A stretch of DNA of 64,000 bases from Symbiodinium natans (taxonomy: Eukaryota > Sar > Dinophyceae > Suessiales > Symbiodiniaceae), in the NCBI GenBank assembly GCA_905221605.1, contig CAJNDS010000513.1:462682-526681 (forward strand), given 5' to 3'. The notes under the pieces are model-generated. The model had not been told where the DNA came from. It made no database searches and worked only from the letters and a program-made list of their open reading frames with translations. Made by a program: the position numbers and the translations under genes. This document shows, piece by piece, positions 46,531 through 56,087 of this stretch; the stretch's first letter is position 1, and each line of letters opens with the position of its first letter.

Positions 46531-49500
46531 CCACCCCCATGGCCTCATGGCCCCATGCCTCTCACCCTCAATGGCTCATGGCCCCATGGCTCCATGGTCC
46601 CATCCCGCCCCATGGCTCCCATGGCTTCACGGCTTTGGACCCTATCAGCTGACAAAGGGTCCCAGTGCATGCCCGCCCTCTCCGCTCTCCCCGCCCCTCC
46701 GCCCTTTCCGCCCTTTCCGCCCTTCCCGCTCCGCCCCCTCCGCCCTTCCCGCTCCATGGCGCTCCTTCTGGTTCCCGCTTCATTGCTCCCATGCCCCATG
46801 TCTCACGGTCTTGCGTCCCTGGACCTTATCATCCGTGCATGCCCGCCCTCTCCGCCCTCTCCGCCCCCTCCGCCCCCTCCGCCCTTCCCGCTCCATGGCG
46901 CTCCATGACTCCATGGTCCCACGGCCTCACGCCCGTGGACCTTGTCACTCTTCCTTCCAGGGCTCCATGGCATGGCCCATGGGCTCATGGCCCCATGCCT
47001 CTGGCCCGGAATGGTTCGTGCATGGTCCCATTCCGCCCCGCCCTGGACCCTATCAGTGCACGCCCGCCCGTTTGCTCTACCCCTACCACCCACACACCTG
47101 GCCCCCCGCCCATGCCGCTCATGGACCGATCCCTACCACCGACTCGCCCCATCCAAAGCGCCCCCCATCTTGGTGCTGGTCCATCCCCCCTGCCGTAGCC
47201 TCTGGCGCCTGGCCCCATGGCTCCATGCATGGTCCCATCCCGCCCAAGGCTCCCATGGCTTCACGGCTTTGGACCCTGTCAGCTGACTTTAAAGGGCCCC
47301 AGTGCATGCCCTGTCCGCTCTCTGCACCCTTCCGCCCTTCCCGCTCATGGCGCTCCATGGCTCCATGGTCCCACGGCCTCACGCCCGTGGACCTTATCAC
47401 TCTTCCTCCCAGGGCTCCATGACTTTAAAGGGTCCCAGTGCATGCCCACCCGCTTCGCCCTCCGCCCCCTCCGCCCTTCCCGCTCCACGGCGCTCCAAAA
47501 GGTTCCCGCCCCCTCCGCCCTTCCCGCCCCATGGCGCTCCATGGCTTCATTGGTCCCATGCCCCATGGCTCCCACGGCCTCACGTCCCTGGACCTTATCA
47601 TCCGCCTTCTCCGCCGCCCTTCCTTTGCCCCCCCATGGCCTCATGGCCCCATGCCTCTCACCCTCAATGGCTCATGGCCCCATGGCTTCCCGCTCCATGG
47701 CGCTCCATATGGTTCCCGCCCCCTCCGCCCTTCCCGCCCCATGGCGCTCCATGGCTTCTCCCTCTGGACCTTTTCATCCGCCTTCTCCGCCGCCTCTGCC
47801 CTTCCTAATGGCTCATGGCCCCATGGCTCCATGGTCCCATCCCGCCCCAGGGCTCCCATGGCTTCACGGCTTTGGACCCTATCAGCTGACTTTAAAGGGT
47901 CCCAGTGCATGCCCGCCCTCTTCCGCCCTTTCCGCCCCCTCCGCCCTTCCCGCTCCATGGCGCTCCATGGCTCCATGGTCCCATGGCCCCACGGTCCCAT
48001 CCCGCCCGGCTTCAGACCTTATCATCCGCCTTCTCCGCCGCCTCTGCCCTTCCTTTGCCCCCCCCAATGGCCTCATGGCCCCATGCCTCTCACCCTCAAT
48101 GGCTCATGGCCCCATGGCTCCATGGTCCCATCCCGCCCCATGGCTCCCATGACTTCACCTTGGGACCCGCCCTTTCCGCCCCCTCCGCCCCCTCCGCCCT
48201 TCCCGCTCCGCCCCCTCCGCCCTTCCCGCTCCATGGCGCTCCATATGGTTCCCGCCCCCTCCGCCCTTCCCGCCCCATGGCGCTCCTGGCTTCATTGGTC
48301 CCATGCCCCATGGCTCCCACGGCCTCATTTTCTGGACCTTTTCCTCCGCCTTCTCCGCCGCCTCTGCCCTTCCTGTACCCCCACCCTTAATGGCTCATGG
48401 CCCCATGGCTCCATGGTCCCATCCCGCCCCATGGCTCCCATGGCCTCACGGCTTTGGACCCTACGCCCTTTCCGCCCTTTCCGCCCCCTCTCCGCCGCCT
48501 CTGCCCTTCCTAAAGGCTCATGGCCCCATGGCTCCATGGTCCCATCCCGCCCCATGGCTCCCATGGCTTCACGGCTTTGGACCCTCCGCCCTCCCCGCCC
48601 CCTCCGCCCTTTCCGCCCTTTCCGCCCCCTCCGCCCTTCCCGCTCCATGGCGCTCCATGGTCCCATGGCCCCATGCTCCCACCCCGCCCCGCCCGGCTTC
48701 AGACCTGATCATCCGCCTTCTCGCCGCCCTCATCCTGCCCTTCCTTCCCCCCAATGGCCTCATTTGGGCCCCATGCTCACCCTCAACCGCCCCATGGCGC
48801 CAATGCTTCTCCCACGGCTCAGTCTGCACCTTTTCATCCGCCTTCTCCGCCGCCTCTGCCCTTCCTCATGGCTCATGGCCCCATGGCTCCATGGTCCCAT
48901 CCCGCCCCATGGCTCCCATGGCTTCACGGCTTTGGACCCTATCAGCTGACTTTAAAGGGTCCCAGTGCATGCCCGCCCTCTCTGCCCTCCCCGCCCCCTC
49001 CGCCCTTTCTGCCCTTTCCGCCCTTCCCGCTCCATGGCGCTCCATGGCTCCATGGTCCCATGGCCCCATGGTCCCATCCCGCCCGGCTTCAGACCTTATC
49101 ATCCGCCTTCTCCGCCGCCTCTGCCCTTCCTGGCCCCATGCCTCTCACCCTCAATGGCTCATGGTCCCATCCCGCCCCATGGCTCCCATGGCTTCACCTT
49201 GGGACCCTCTCAGCTGACTTTTAAAGGGTCCCAGTGCATGCCCGCCCTCTCCGCCCTCCCTGCCCTCCGCCCTTTCCGCCCTTTCCACCCCCTCCGCCCT
49301 TCCCGCTCCGCCCCCTCCGCCCTTCCCGCTCCATGGCGCTCCATATGGTTCCCGCCCCCTCCGCCCTTCCCGCCCCATGGCGCTCCTGGCTTCATTGGTC
49401 CCATATGCCCCATGGCTCCCACGGCCTCATGTCCTTGGACCTTTTCCTCCGCCTTCTCCGCCGCCTCTGCCCCTCCTTTACCCCCCCGCCCTTTCCGCCC

Positions 49501-50811
49501 CCTCCGCCCTTCCCGCTCCATGGCGCTCCATGGCTCCATGGTCCCATGGCCCCATGGTCCCATCCCGCCCGGCTTCAGACCTTATCATCCGCCTTCTCCG
49601 CCGCCTCTGCCCTTCCTTGCCCCCCCATGGCCTCATGGCCCCTCTCACCCTCAATGGCTCATGGCCCCATGGCTCCATGGTCCCATCCCGCCCCATGGCT
49701 CCCATGGCTTCACGGCTTTGAACCCTATCAGCTGACTTTAAAGGGTCCCAGTGCATGCCCGCCCTCTCCGCCCTCCCCGCCCCCTCCGCCCTTTCCGCCC
49801 TTTCCGCCCCCTCCGCCCTTCCCACTCCGCCCCCTCCGCCCTTCCCGCTCCATGGCTCTCCATATGGTTCCCGCCCCCTCCGCCCTTCCCGCCCCATGGC
49901 GCTCCATGGCTTCATTGGTCCCATGCCCCATGGCTCCCACGGCCTCACGTCCCTGGACCTTATCATCCGCCTTCTCCGCCGCCTCTGCCCTTCCTTTACC
50001 CTGCCATGGCCTCATGGCCCCATTGCCTCTCACCATGGCTCCAGCTCCCATGGCTTCACGGCTTTGGACCCTATCAGCTGACTTCAAAGGGTCCCAGTGC
50101 ATGCCCGCCCTCTCCGCTCCCCGCCCCCTCCGCCCATTCCGCCCTTTCCGCCCCCGTCCTTCCCGCTACATGGCGCTCCATGGCTCCATGGTTCTGTGGC
50201 CCATGGTCCCATCCCGCCCCATGGCTCCCATGGCTTCACGGCTTTGGACCCTCTCACCTGCGCCCCTCTCCGCCCTTTCCGCCCCCTCCACCCTTCCCGC
50301 TCCATGGCGCTCCATGGCTCCATGGTCCCACGGATGCCCGTGGACCTTGTCACTCTTCCTTCCAGGGCTCATGATCCCATGGCCCATGGCCTCATGGCCC
50401 CATGCCTCTGGCCCCCAATGGTGCGTGCATGGCCCCATCCCGCCCCGCCCCTATCAGCTGACTTTAAAGCAGGGCCTCAGTGCACGCCCGCCCGTTTGCT
50501 CTACCCCTGCCACCCACACACCTCGCCCCGCCCATGCCGCTCATGGACCTATGGCTCCCTACCACCGACTCGCCCCATCCAAAGCGTTGACATGGACCTT
50601 TAGTGCATGCCCGCCCTCTCCGCCCTCTCCGCCCCCTCCGCCCTTTCCGCCCCCTCCGCCCTTCCCGCTCCATGGCGCTCCGTGGCTCCATGGTCCCACG
50701 GCCTCACGCGGACCTTCTCACTCTTCCCTTCAGGGCTCCATGGTCCCATGGCCCATGGCCTCATGGCTTCATGCTTCCGGCCCCCAATGGCTCATGCATG
50801 GTCCCATCGGG
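46531..50811 (+). repeat. CCATGG-rich satellite, block 4 (forward, main array)
   Basis: About 4.3 kb of higher-order repeats. Each large unit combines CATGGCTCCATGGTCCCAT, CTTTGGACCCTATCAGCTGA, a CTTTAAAGGGTCCCAGTGCA core, a run of CCGCCCTTTCCGCCC and CCCTCCGCCCTTCCC, TCCATGGCGCTCCATGG, and often CTTATCATCCGCCTTCTCCG. Core copies sit near 46,640, 47,278, 47,880, 48,940, 49,210, 49,730, 50,070 and 50,455. Units differ by deletions, so the spacing is uneven. Open frames of up to about 600 codons occur on the plus strand and about 160 on the minus; all are composition artefacts. Confidence 0.9.
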
Positions 50812-50992
50812 TACCCCCCCCTCCCCCCTCCTCCCCCCCCCCCCCCCCCCCCCGGTCTTGTCCCGCCTCCCCCCCGCGCCCACCCCCCCCCCCCCCCCCC
50901 CCCCCCCGCACTTCCACCCCCCCCCCCACCCCCCTCCCCCCCCCCAGCCCCATGGCTCCCGTGCCTCACGCCCCCCCCCCCCCCCAACAGAA
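50812..50992. repeat. Poly-C tract
   Basis: Several uninterrupted C-runs of roughly 15-30 bases separated by a few bases (50,834-50,852, 50,884-50,906 and others). The complementary G-runs are strong candidates for G-quadruplex. Assembly error is possible in such sequence. Confidence 0.85.
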
Positions 50993-51089
50993 CTCTAGAG
51001 TTACGGGTTATGACCTTAAGGCCTGGGGCCTCAAACCCTCACGTTGAACCTTAAGCTTTTCTGCTGGAAGTTTTGTAGAAGCATGAAAT

Positions 51090-51200
51090 CAGGGGTTTAG
51101 GTTTCAGGGTTTGCTATGCACCCTTGTTTCACTTGATCCTTCAGACCCTGGAGTCCCCAAACAGGGTTTAGGGTTTAGGGCTTAGGGTCATGCCTAGGGC
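51090..51200. repeat. Interstitial telomere-like motifs
   Basis: GGGTTTAGGTTTCAGGG near 51,092 and AGGGTTTAGGGTTTAGGG with AGGGCTTAGGG near 51,164-51,187 match the TTTAGGG telomere unit, G-rich strand on plus. Confidence 0.75.
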
Positions 51201-51394
51201 GAGCAGGGAATAGAGAAGTACTACTCCCGGACCTTCTACTACTGCTCGTTGGCCTTGCTGTGACCTTTTTGCTCTCTGGCCTGATGGTGTAGGGTTTAAA
51301 GTGTGTGGTTTAGGTGGTTTGGTTTCACAGGAAAAGTCGTCGCGACCCGGTCGGCGACCGCACACTGCTGATAGCCTTAGAGCTTTAGGGGCCA

Positions 51395-51765
51395 TAGGGG
51401 AGCCATGGGGCCATGAGGCCATGGGGGGTTATGGGACCATGCGGAGAGGGCGGGCCTTTAAAGTCAGCTGATGGGCCAGGAGGCCATGAAAGGGGCCATG
51501 GGACCATGGAGCCATGGGGCGGGAAGGGCGGAGGGGGCAGAGAGGGCGGAGAGGGCGAGCATGCACATAGGGTTTCGGGGCGTGAAGCCGTGGGAGGCAT
51601 GGGACCATGGAGCCATGGAGCCATGAGCCATTGGGGGCTAGAGGGCTGGAGCCATGAGGCCATGGGGGCCATGGGACGGACCATGGAGCCATGGAGCCAT
51701 GGAGCGCCATGGGGCGGAGAGGGCGGAGAGGGCGGCAAAGTCAGCGATAAGGTCCATGCAGGGCT
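51395..51765 (-). repeat. CCATGG-rich satellite, block 5 (inverted)
   Basis: A short inverted block (GGGCGGGAAGGGCGGAGG, GGACCATGGAGCC) with a truncated core near 51,450-51,470 (GGCCTTTAAAGTCAGCTGAT) and a partial one near 51,738-51,750. It is separated from block 4 by about 0.4 kb of telomere-like and unique DNA. Confidence 0.85.
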
Positions 51766-51769
51766 ACCT

Positions 51770-52330
51770 CACTAAACGCACTCAAGATGGAGAAGCAGAT
51801 GCCCCACGCTACCAAGCTTCAGGGTTTCGGGCTTTAGGGTCCAAACCCGGAATCCAATCTTGGGCAGGGTTCAACCTAAACTAGACCGTCAGCCCTACCG
51901 CACCCCCCCTCAAACCTGGACCCTATACCCAAAGATCTGATCCTGGCCCGTGAAACCTGTTCCTCGGGTTGAGCCTGCGTCAAGCGCGAGGCGCGTCCCC
52001 AAACTCAACCTAACACTCCCTCCTCCCCAGCCAAAACGCCCTAGACCTCGAACCCAACAGTCCTACTAAGTTTTGGACTCCCCCCGTTTAAGTTTGAACC
52101 CGAAACCCTTTTTAACCGTGGGCCCCAAACCCTCAACCCCAACTGAAACACGCGATTCGTCCCAGGCACCTCGGCCCCGAGCCCGCGCGAGGACGAAGCC
52201 CCAGCTACGGCTGCGGAGCTCCCAGGGGTGGTTTCGGATCCCATGCAAAAACCCTAAACCCTAAACCCTACTTCCCAAACCCTAAACCCTAAACCTTAAA
52301 CCCTATGTTGGACGGCTTGGGCGTGGGCAA
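51770..52330. other. Spacer with telomere-like (CCCTAAA)n array
   Basis: From 51,800 the sequence shows scattered GGGTTTCGGGCTTTAGGG and AACCCTAAC-like words. The best array is at 52,247-52,310, with six or more CCCTAAA units (AACCCTAAACCCTAAACCCT), C-rich strand on plus, opposite in orientation to the 51.1 kb motifs. Confidence 0.7.
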
Positions 52331-52344
52331 ACCGACCCTTTGGC

Positions 52345-52400
52345 GCGTATCATATGTAAAAGATATAGTTTACAATATGCAATATGATATATCATATAAT

Positions 52401-52452
<52 letters not shown>

Positions 52453-52515
52453 ATATAATACATAGCATCTAGTATGCAGTATCTACTATATAGTATATCG
52501 TATGTCGTATATGGC
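52345..52515. repeat. TA microsatellite
   Basis: An uninterrupted TA run of about 45-48 bases (52,403-52,449), flanked by ATATG/CATAT and AGTAT/CTATA variants on both sides. Confidence 0.93.
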
Positions 52516-52529
52516 AGTGGGTCAAAATT

Positions 52530-53100
52530 CGGGTTGTCGCGGGGGGTCCCCCGTCCCTCTGTTACAAGCCTTGTCGCGGGCAGGTTGTTTCATACCTTTG
52601 TCGCGCCGCTACTTTGAACCCAATTTTCTTAGTTGGGTTTTGTAAGGCTTTAGGGTAAAGGGTTTAGGTTTAGGGTTGGGGTTTCGGATGAAGGGTTTAG
52701 GGACCGCAGGGATTTTACCGGAGAGCCATTAAAGCCTGAACCCTGTAAATATAAACCCTGGGCTTCTCGTTCAAGGTTGTCCTACGGATGGGCACCTGCT
52801 GGCTCGAGCAGTCGCGCGGGTTGTCGCGGGTATGTCGCGCCCGGAAGGGGGGGGGGGTTCCGGCACGCAAGATGCAATATGTAACATATGTATATAAATA
52901 TGCAATATGTAATATATGTTTATATAGATATATATACTATAACCTACAAAATCTATATGGCGGTGAGTTTATTTTTTCCGGGCTTGTAACAGGCACCGGG
53001 GGGTCCCTCCGCGACAAAGGTTTGTAACAGACCTGCCGTGTCCGCGACAACCCTCCCCGCGACAAGGCTACAACCCCCCCCCCCCCGACAAGACAGCAAT
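52530..53100. repeat. Two-armed TTGTCGCGG repeat
   Basis: TTGTCGCGG occurs in forward orientation at 52,534, 52,571 and 52,821, with a variant at 52,598, and as CCGCGACAA at 53,009, 53,042 and 53,057. GTTACAAGCC (52,561) faces GGCTTGTAAC (52,981) and GGGGGGTCCC lies in both arms. The two arms enclose telomere-like GGGTTTAGG words (52,648-52,700) and an AT-rich stretch (52,870-52,950). The arrangement looks like a decayed inverted repeat. Confidence 0.7.
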
Positions 53101-53104
53101 ACCA

Positions 53105-53760
53105 TTGATCTCATTGCCAATCTCGATGCGACCTTGATGCGTGTCTGCAGCAAGCCAAGTACACCGATACGCGTTTCCCCCCCCCCCCCCTCTCCAATAG
53201 ATACGCTAACCCCCCCCCTCCCGGAAAGCACGCGCTAAGCCGATACGCCGCTTCCCCCTCCTCCCCCGGAAATTGTACGCCGTTCGCCCCCCCCCCCCCC
53301 CCAAAGCCTCTGGGAAATATGCCCATGCGCCGATAAGCCGTTCTCCTCCCCCCCCCTGCCTTCCCCTCGAAATACACCAATACGCCGAGTCCCCCCCCCC
53401 CGAAATACGCCGATACCCGAAGCCGTCCAAAGCGCAAGCCCGGACGGCCTCGTGTTCACGTGACATCCTGCCGACGGAACCCTGCAGACCCCCCTCCACC
53501 CTGCCCCCTAGCCCTGGACCCTACACCCCGCACCGTCCGCCCGGCTGTGCTTCCCCTGTTGGGGGTCGGCGGCACTGGCGGTAGCCATTAAATCGGGCAG
53601 CGCGAGGTCCCCAAAGGACCGAGCAAATGCGGACCTTTTAGCCCGGGTCGTCCCGGGAATAGCCTTGCTGGCCTCTGGCCTTCTGCGAAGCAGAATTAGG
53701 CCGGACGCCAGTGCCGCCGACCCCCGCGTGCCGCCGGTGAACGGTTTTTTTTTCGTGGTT
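53105..53760. other. C-run-rich spacer
   Basis: Many C-runs of 8-16 bases sit between words such as ACGCCGATA/ATACGCC (GATACGCCGCTT, AATACGCCGATACCC, CCAATACGCCG), giving an irregular repeat around ATACGCCGA at 53,165-53,415. Open frames in it are artefacts. Confidence 0.5.
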
Positions 53761-53779
53761 TTTTGCGTCGCCACGGAGG

Positions 53780-53915
53780 CCCCCAAAGGGCGCGCATCAT
53801 GAGCATCAGCGGGTCCAGCCCGGGACCCCCAGGCGCGCATCAGGAGCATCAGCGGCTCCCGGGGCGGGACCCCGGGGGCGCATCAGGAGCATGATGCCCC
53901 CCAAAGGGCGGGCAT
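53780..53915. repeat. Minisatellite around GCGCATCAGGAGCATCAGCGG
   Basis: Three diverged units start at about 53,789, 53,833 and 53,878. Each has GCGCATCA(T/G)GAGCAT and a GGGACCCC-type palindrome between (CCCGGGACCCCC, GGGCGGGACCCCGGGGG). Spacing is about 45 bp. Confidence 0.72.
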
Positions 53916-53939
53916 AAGCGACGTGTCTAAGCCCGGGGC

Positions 53940-54095
53940 TAGGAAAAAGGGAGTTTAGGGGCCTTATAAAGTGCTTAGAAACGTTAAGGGAGTCTAGGAG
54001 CCTCAAACGCTTATTTAGGGGCCTGAAAATGCTTAGAAACCTAACGCTTAGAGATTTTAAGGGAGTTTAGGGGCCTCAACATGCTTAGAAACTGC
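53940..54095. repeat. Minisatellite around GTTTAGGGGCC and GCTTAGAAAC
   Basis: Units of GGGAGTTTAGGGGCCT followed by TGCTTAGAAAC recur at about 53,950, 53,987, 54,013 and 54,059. The GTTTAGGGG core suggests derivation from a telomere-type repeat. Confidence 0.75.
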
Positions 54096-54679
54096 TCGCC
54101 CCGGGCTTCTGCGTGCGCTGCCCGCCCATGGGCGCAGCCCCTTAAAATATAGAAATTTGGGGCACAACCCAGGGATTCTTCAAGGCTGGGCTCGGCAGAC
54201 TCCGGATCCAGGAAGTCCAGAGAGATGGGGCTCAGCTCATCCTGACATACAGGCGACCGCGCTCTGCAAACTGATGCAAAAGCCCACAGAATTCGCAACA
54301 TGCATCAGCGAAGTCGGAAACACCGGAAACACCGGAAATCTTGACTGCAACACCATGCAATTCCCTGAGCGCCGGTCTCTTCCAAAAGCGCGCCAGAGAA
54401 CTTTGCCGGCATCCTGGTTGACAAAGAATGAAAATTGACAATGACAAGCAATGACAAGCAATTCTGTGAAGGCTCGAACCAGGCATGCCAGGCTCTTAGC
54501 CCTGTGGACCTTTTGCATGCCTGGCCTTGAATCCCAAGGCCGAGCACGCCGTGAGGAACTGGGTGCGGGAGACCGTCACCTTGTGGTGCTATGTCTCCGG
54601 GATTGCGCATGCCGCATTACACCCTCAGCCCCATGGACAAGCTTCAATTCTGTCCCATGCAAGCGGCCGAGTCGTTCGG

Positions 54680-55080
54680 GCTCAGCACTAATCGCCAGGC
54701 TCGCAAATAGCTCCCATAAGTACGTCGGAGGTGCCTAGGCTGAGAGGGCATGAAGGTTGTATTTGGTGTTGCCCTTTTTGACCCCGCGCGCTATTTGGCG
54801 TTGCCCTAAAAATCAGACATCGGGTGTTTCTGTGTTTGTGCCGGATTTGCGGAGCTCGGCACTTCTTGAAGTCGGACAGGGTCTCCAGGACTTGCTTCGG
54901 ATCCCAAGTTTGCTTTTTACCTGCTGGGGTCAGACGCTCTTGCATGGGCACAGCCGGTGTCTGAGTCTGAGGGCCAGGCGCTCTCTCATGGCACGCTGCC
55001 TAGCCGTGCGCTTGATCTTTGCTCGCCTGGGCCGGATCCAAGCACAAGCTTCTGTCACAGCGAGAGGCAACTGGGTCCAC
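54680..55080 (-). CDS. Possible exon cluster, basic protein (hypothetical)
   Basis: Two overlapping minus-strand frames look coding: about 54,970-55,060 (WIRPRRAKIKRTARQRAMRE) and about 54,800-54,945 (MQERLTPAGKKQTWDPKQVL, then ETLSDFKKCR). A frame change between them would need an intron or a frameshift. The Arg/Lys content suggests a nucleic-acid-binding or organelle-targeted protein, but no family is recognised. Confidence 0.25.
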
Positions 55081-55099
55081 TTGCCGACCGCACAGACGG

Positions 55100-56085
55100 C
55101 GTGTTCTATCATATCTGGCATATTGAAAAAATGTAGACATTGGCAGGCATGCTTGGGTCATCTTCCTTCCAAGATTGCTTCTACGTATACTTACTACTGA
55201 CCACATCTCAGCACCCGAATTGAGATTCGATGCCAATCTTCTGGGCGCAACATCTAACCTCATACTTCCCAGGTCTGTGCAGCACGGGAGTGCCTTTCAA
55301 AGCAAGCAAATTCACACTTGCAGACCATCTGACGGGTTGAACCGTGCGTGTGTTGCACTGAGTTCAGCATCTTTTGTTGCGGCGATGTACAAAACTGTTG
55401 CAAACACTACTCCTCCTGTTGTCGGTGCGCTTGTGGGAACACGCTCCATCCTAGCAGAAACCAACCTCGACACCCCGACCACTCTGCATCATTGATACTC
55501 ACACTTGGTGCCTTCGCAAGTACCACCGACGCACTTGGACACATATGTTCCACTTTGGAACTCAGAAACGAGGCGGGCTGTGCCAGCATCTGTGTCAGCG
55601 TCTGGCGGACCGTTTCTGACTGGACACTGTCTCCATACAAAACACGCACAGGGCATCTGTCCGCGGTTCGCTTTTCAACACAGTCGTTTGAACGGCTGCC
55701 AGGCGCTTGCACCGAATTACCTAAAGCAAAAGCGAGTTGCTGCAGCAGCCTCGGCACTAAATGAACCTGGCCGTTCCTGCTGCAGCTTCCAAAAAGTGAC
55801 AAATTGCGCCATTTTTGCAGGCGCGCCATACAAGGCTCCATTCAGCCAAGCTTGTCCCACAGGTTACCGGTTACCGGTCACTGGTTTCCAGTGCAGCTTG
55901 CACAGCTTGCAGAAGCTTCTCAAAGCTTCGCAAACGGGCCAGGGGCAGAACCCTTCTTGCGGAACTCGGCCAGGACCACATCAATCAGCGTCTGGCCAGG
56001 GAACACCTGAAGCTCAGAAGTTCACGCCAAGATGCAACGAACTTATGTAAGAACTCCGTGAGCCACTACTGTGGACCACTTTGCA
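55100..56085. other. Spacer downstream of the beta-oxidation gene
   Basis: No clear exon or repeat beyond short words (TTACCGGTTACCGGTCACTGG near 55,863, here split as TTACCGG copies). It is the 3' flank of the bifunctional enzyme gene. Confidence 0.35.
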
Positions 56086-56087
56086 CT

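Noticed and set aside
43406-51054. Long open frames (up to about 600 codons) on both strands
   Set aside because: They are Pro/Ser/His/Met/Trp or Gly/Arg/Glu low-complexity readings of the satellite, present in several frames at once because its GC-rich words lack stop codons.
52247-52310. A chromosome end at the (CCCTAAA)n array
   Set aside because: The array is short, degenerate and flanked by kilobases of sequence on both sides, so it is interstitial.
53579-53600. Second spliced-leader-like word (GGTAGCCATTAAATCGG)
   Set aside because: Only the first eight or nine bases match the leader and the TTTTGGCTC part is absent.
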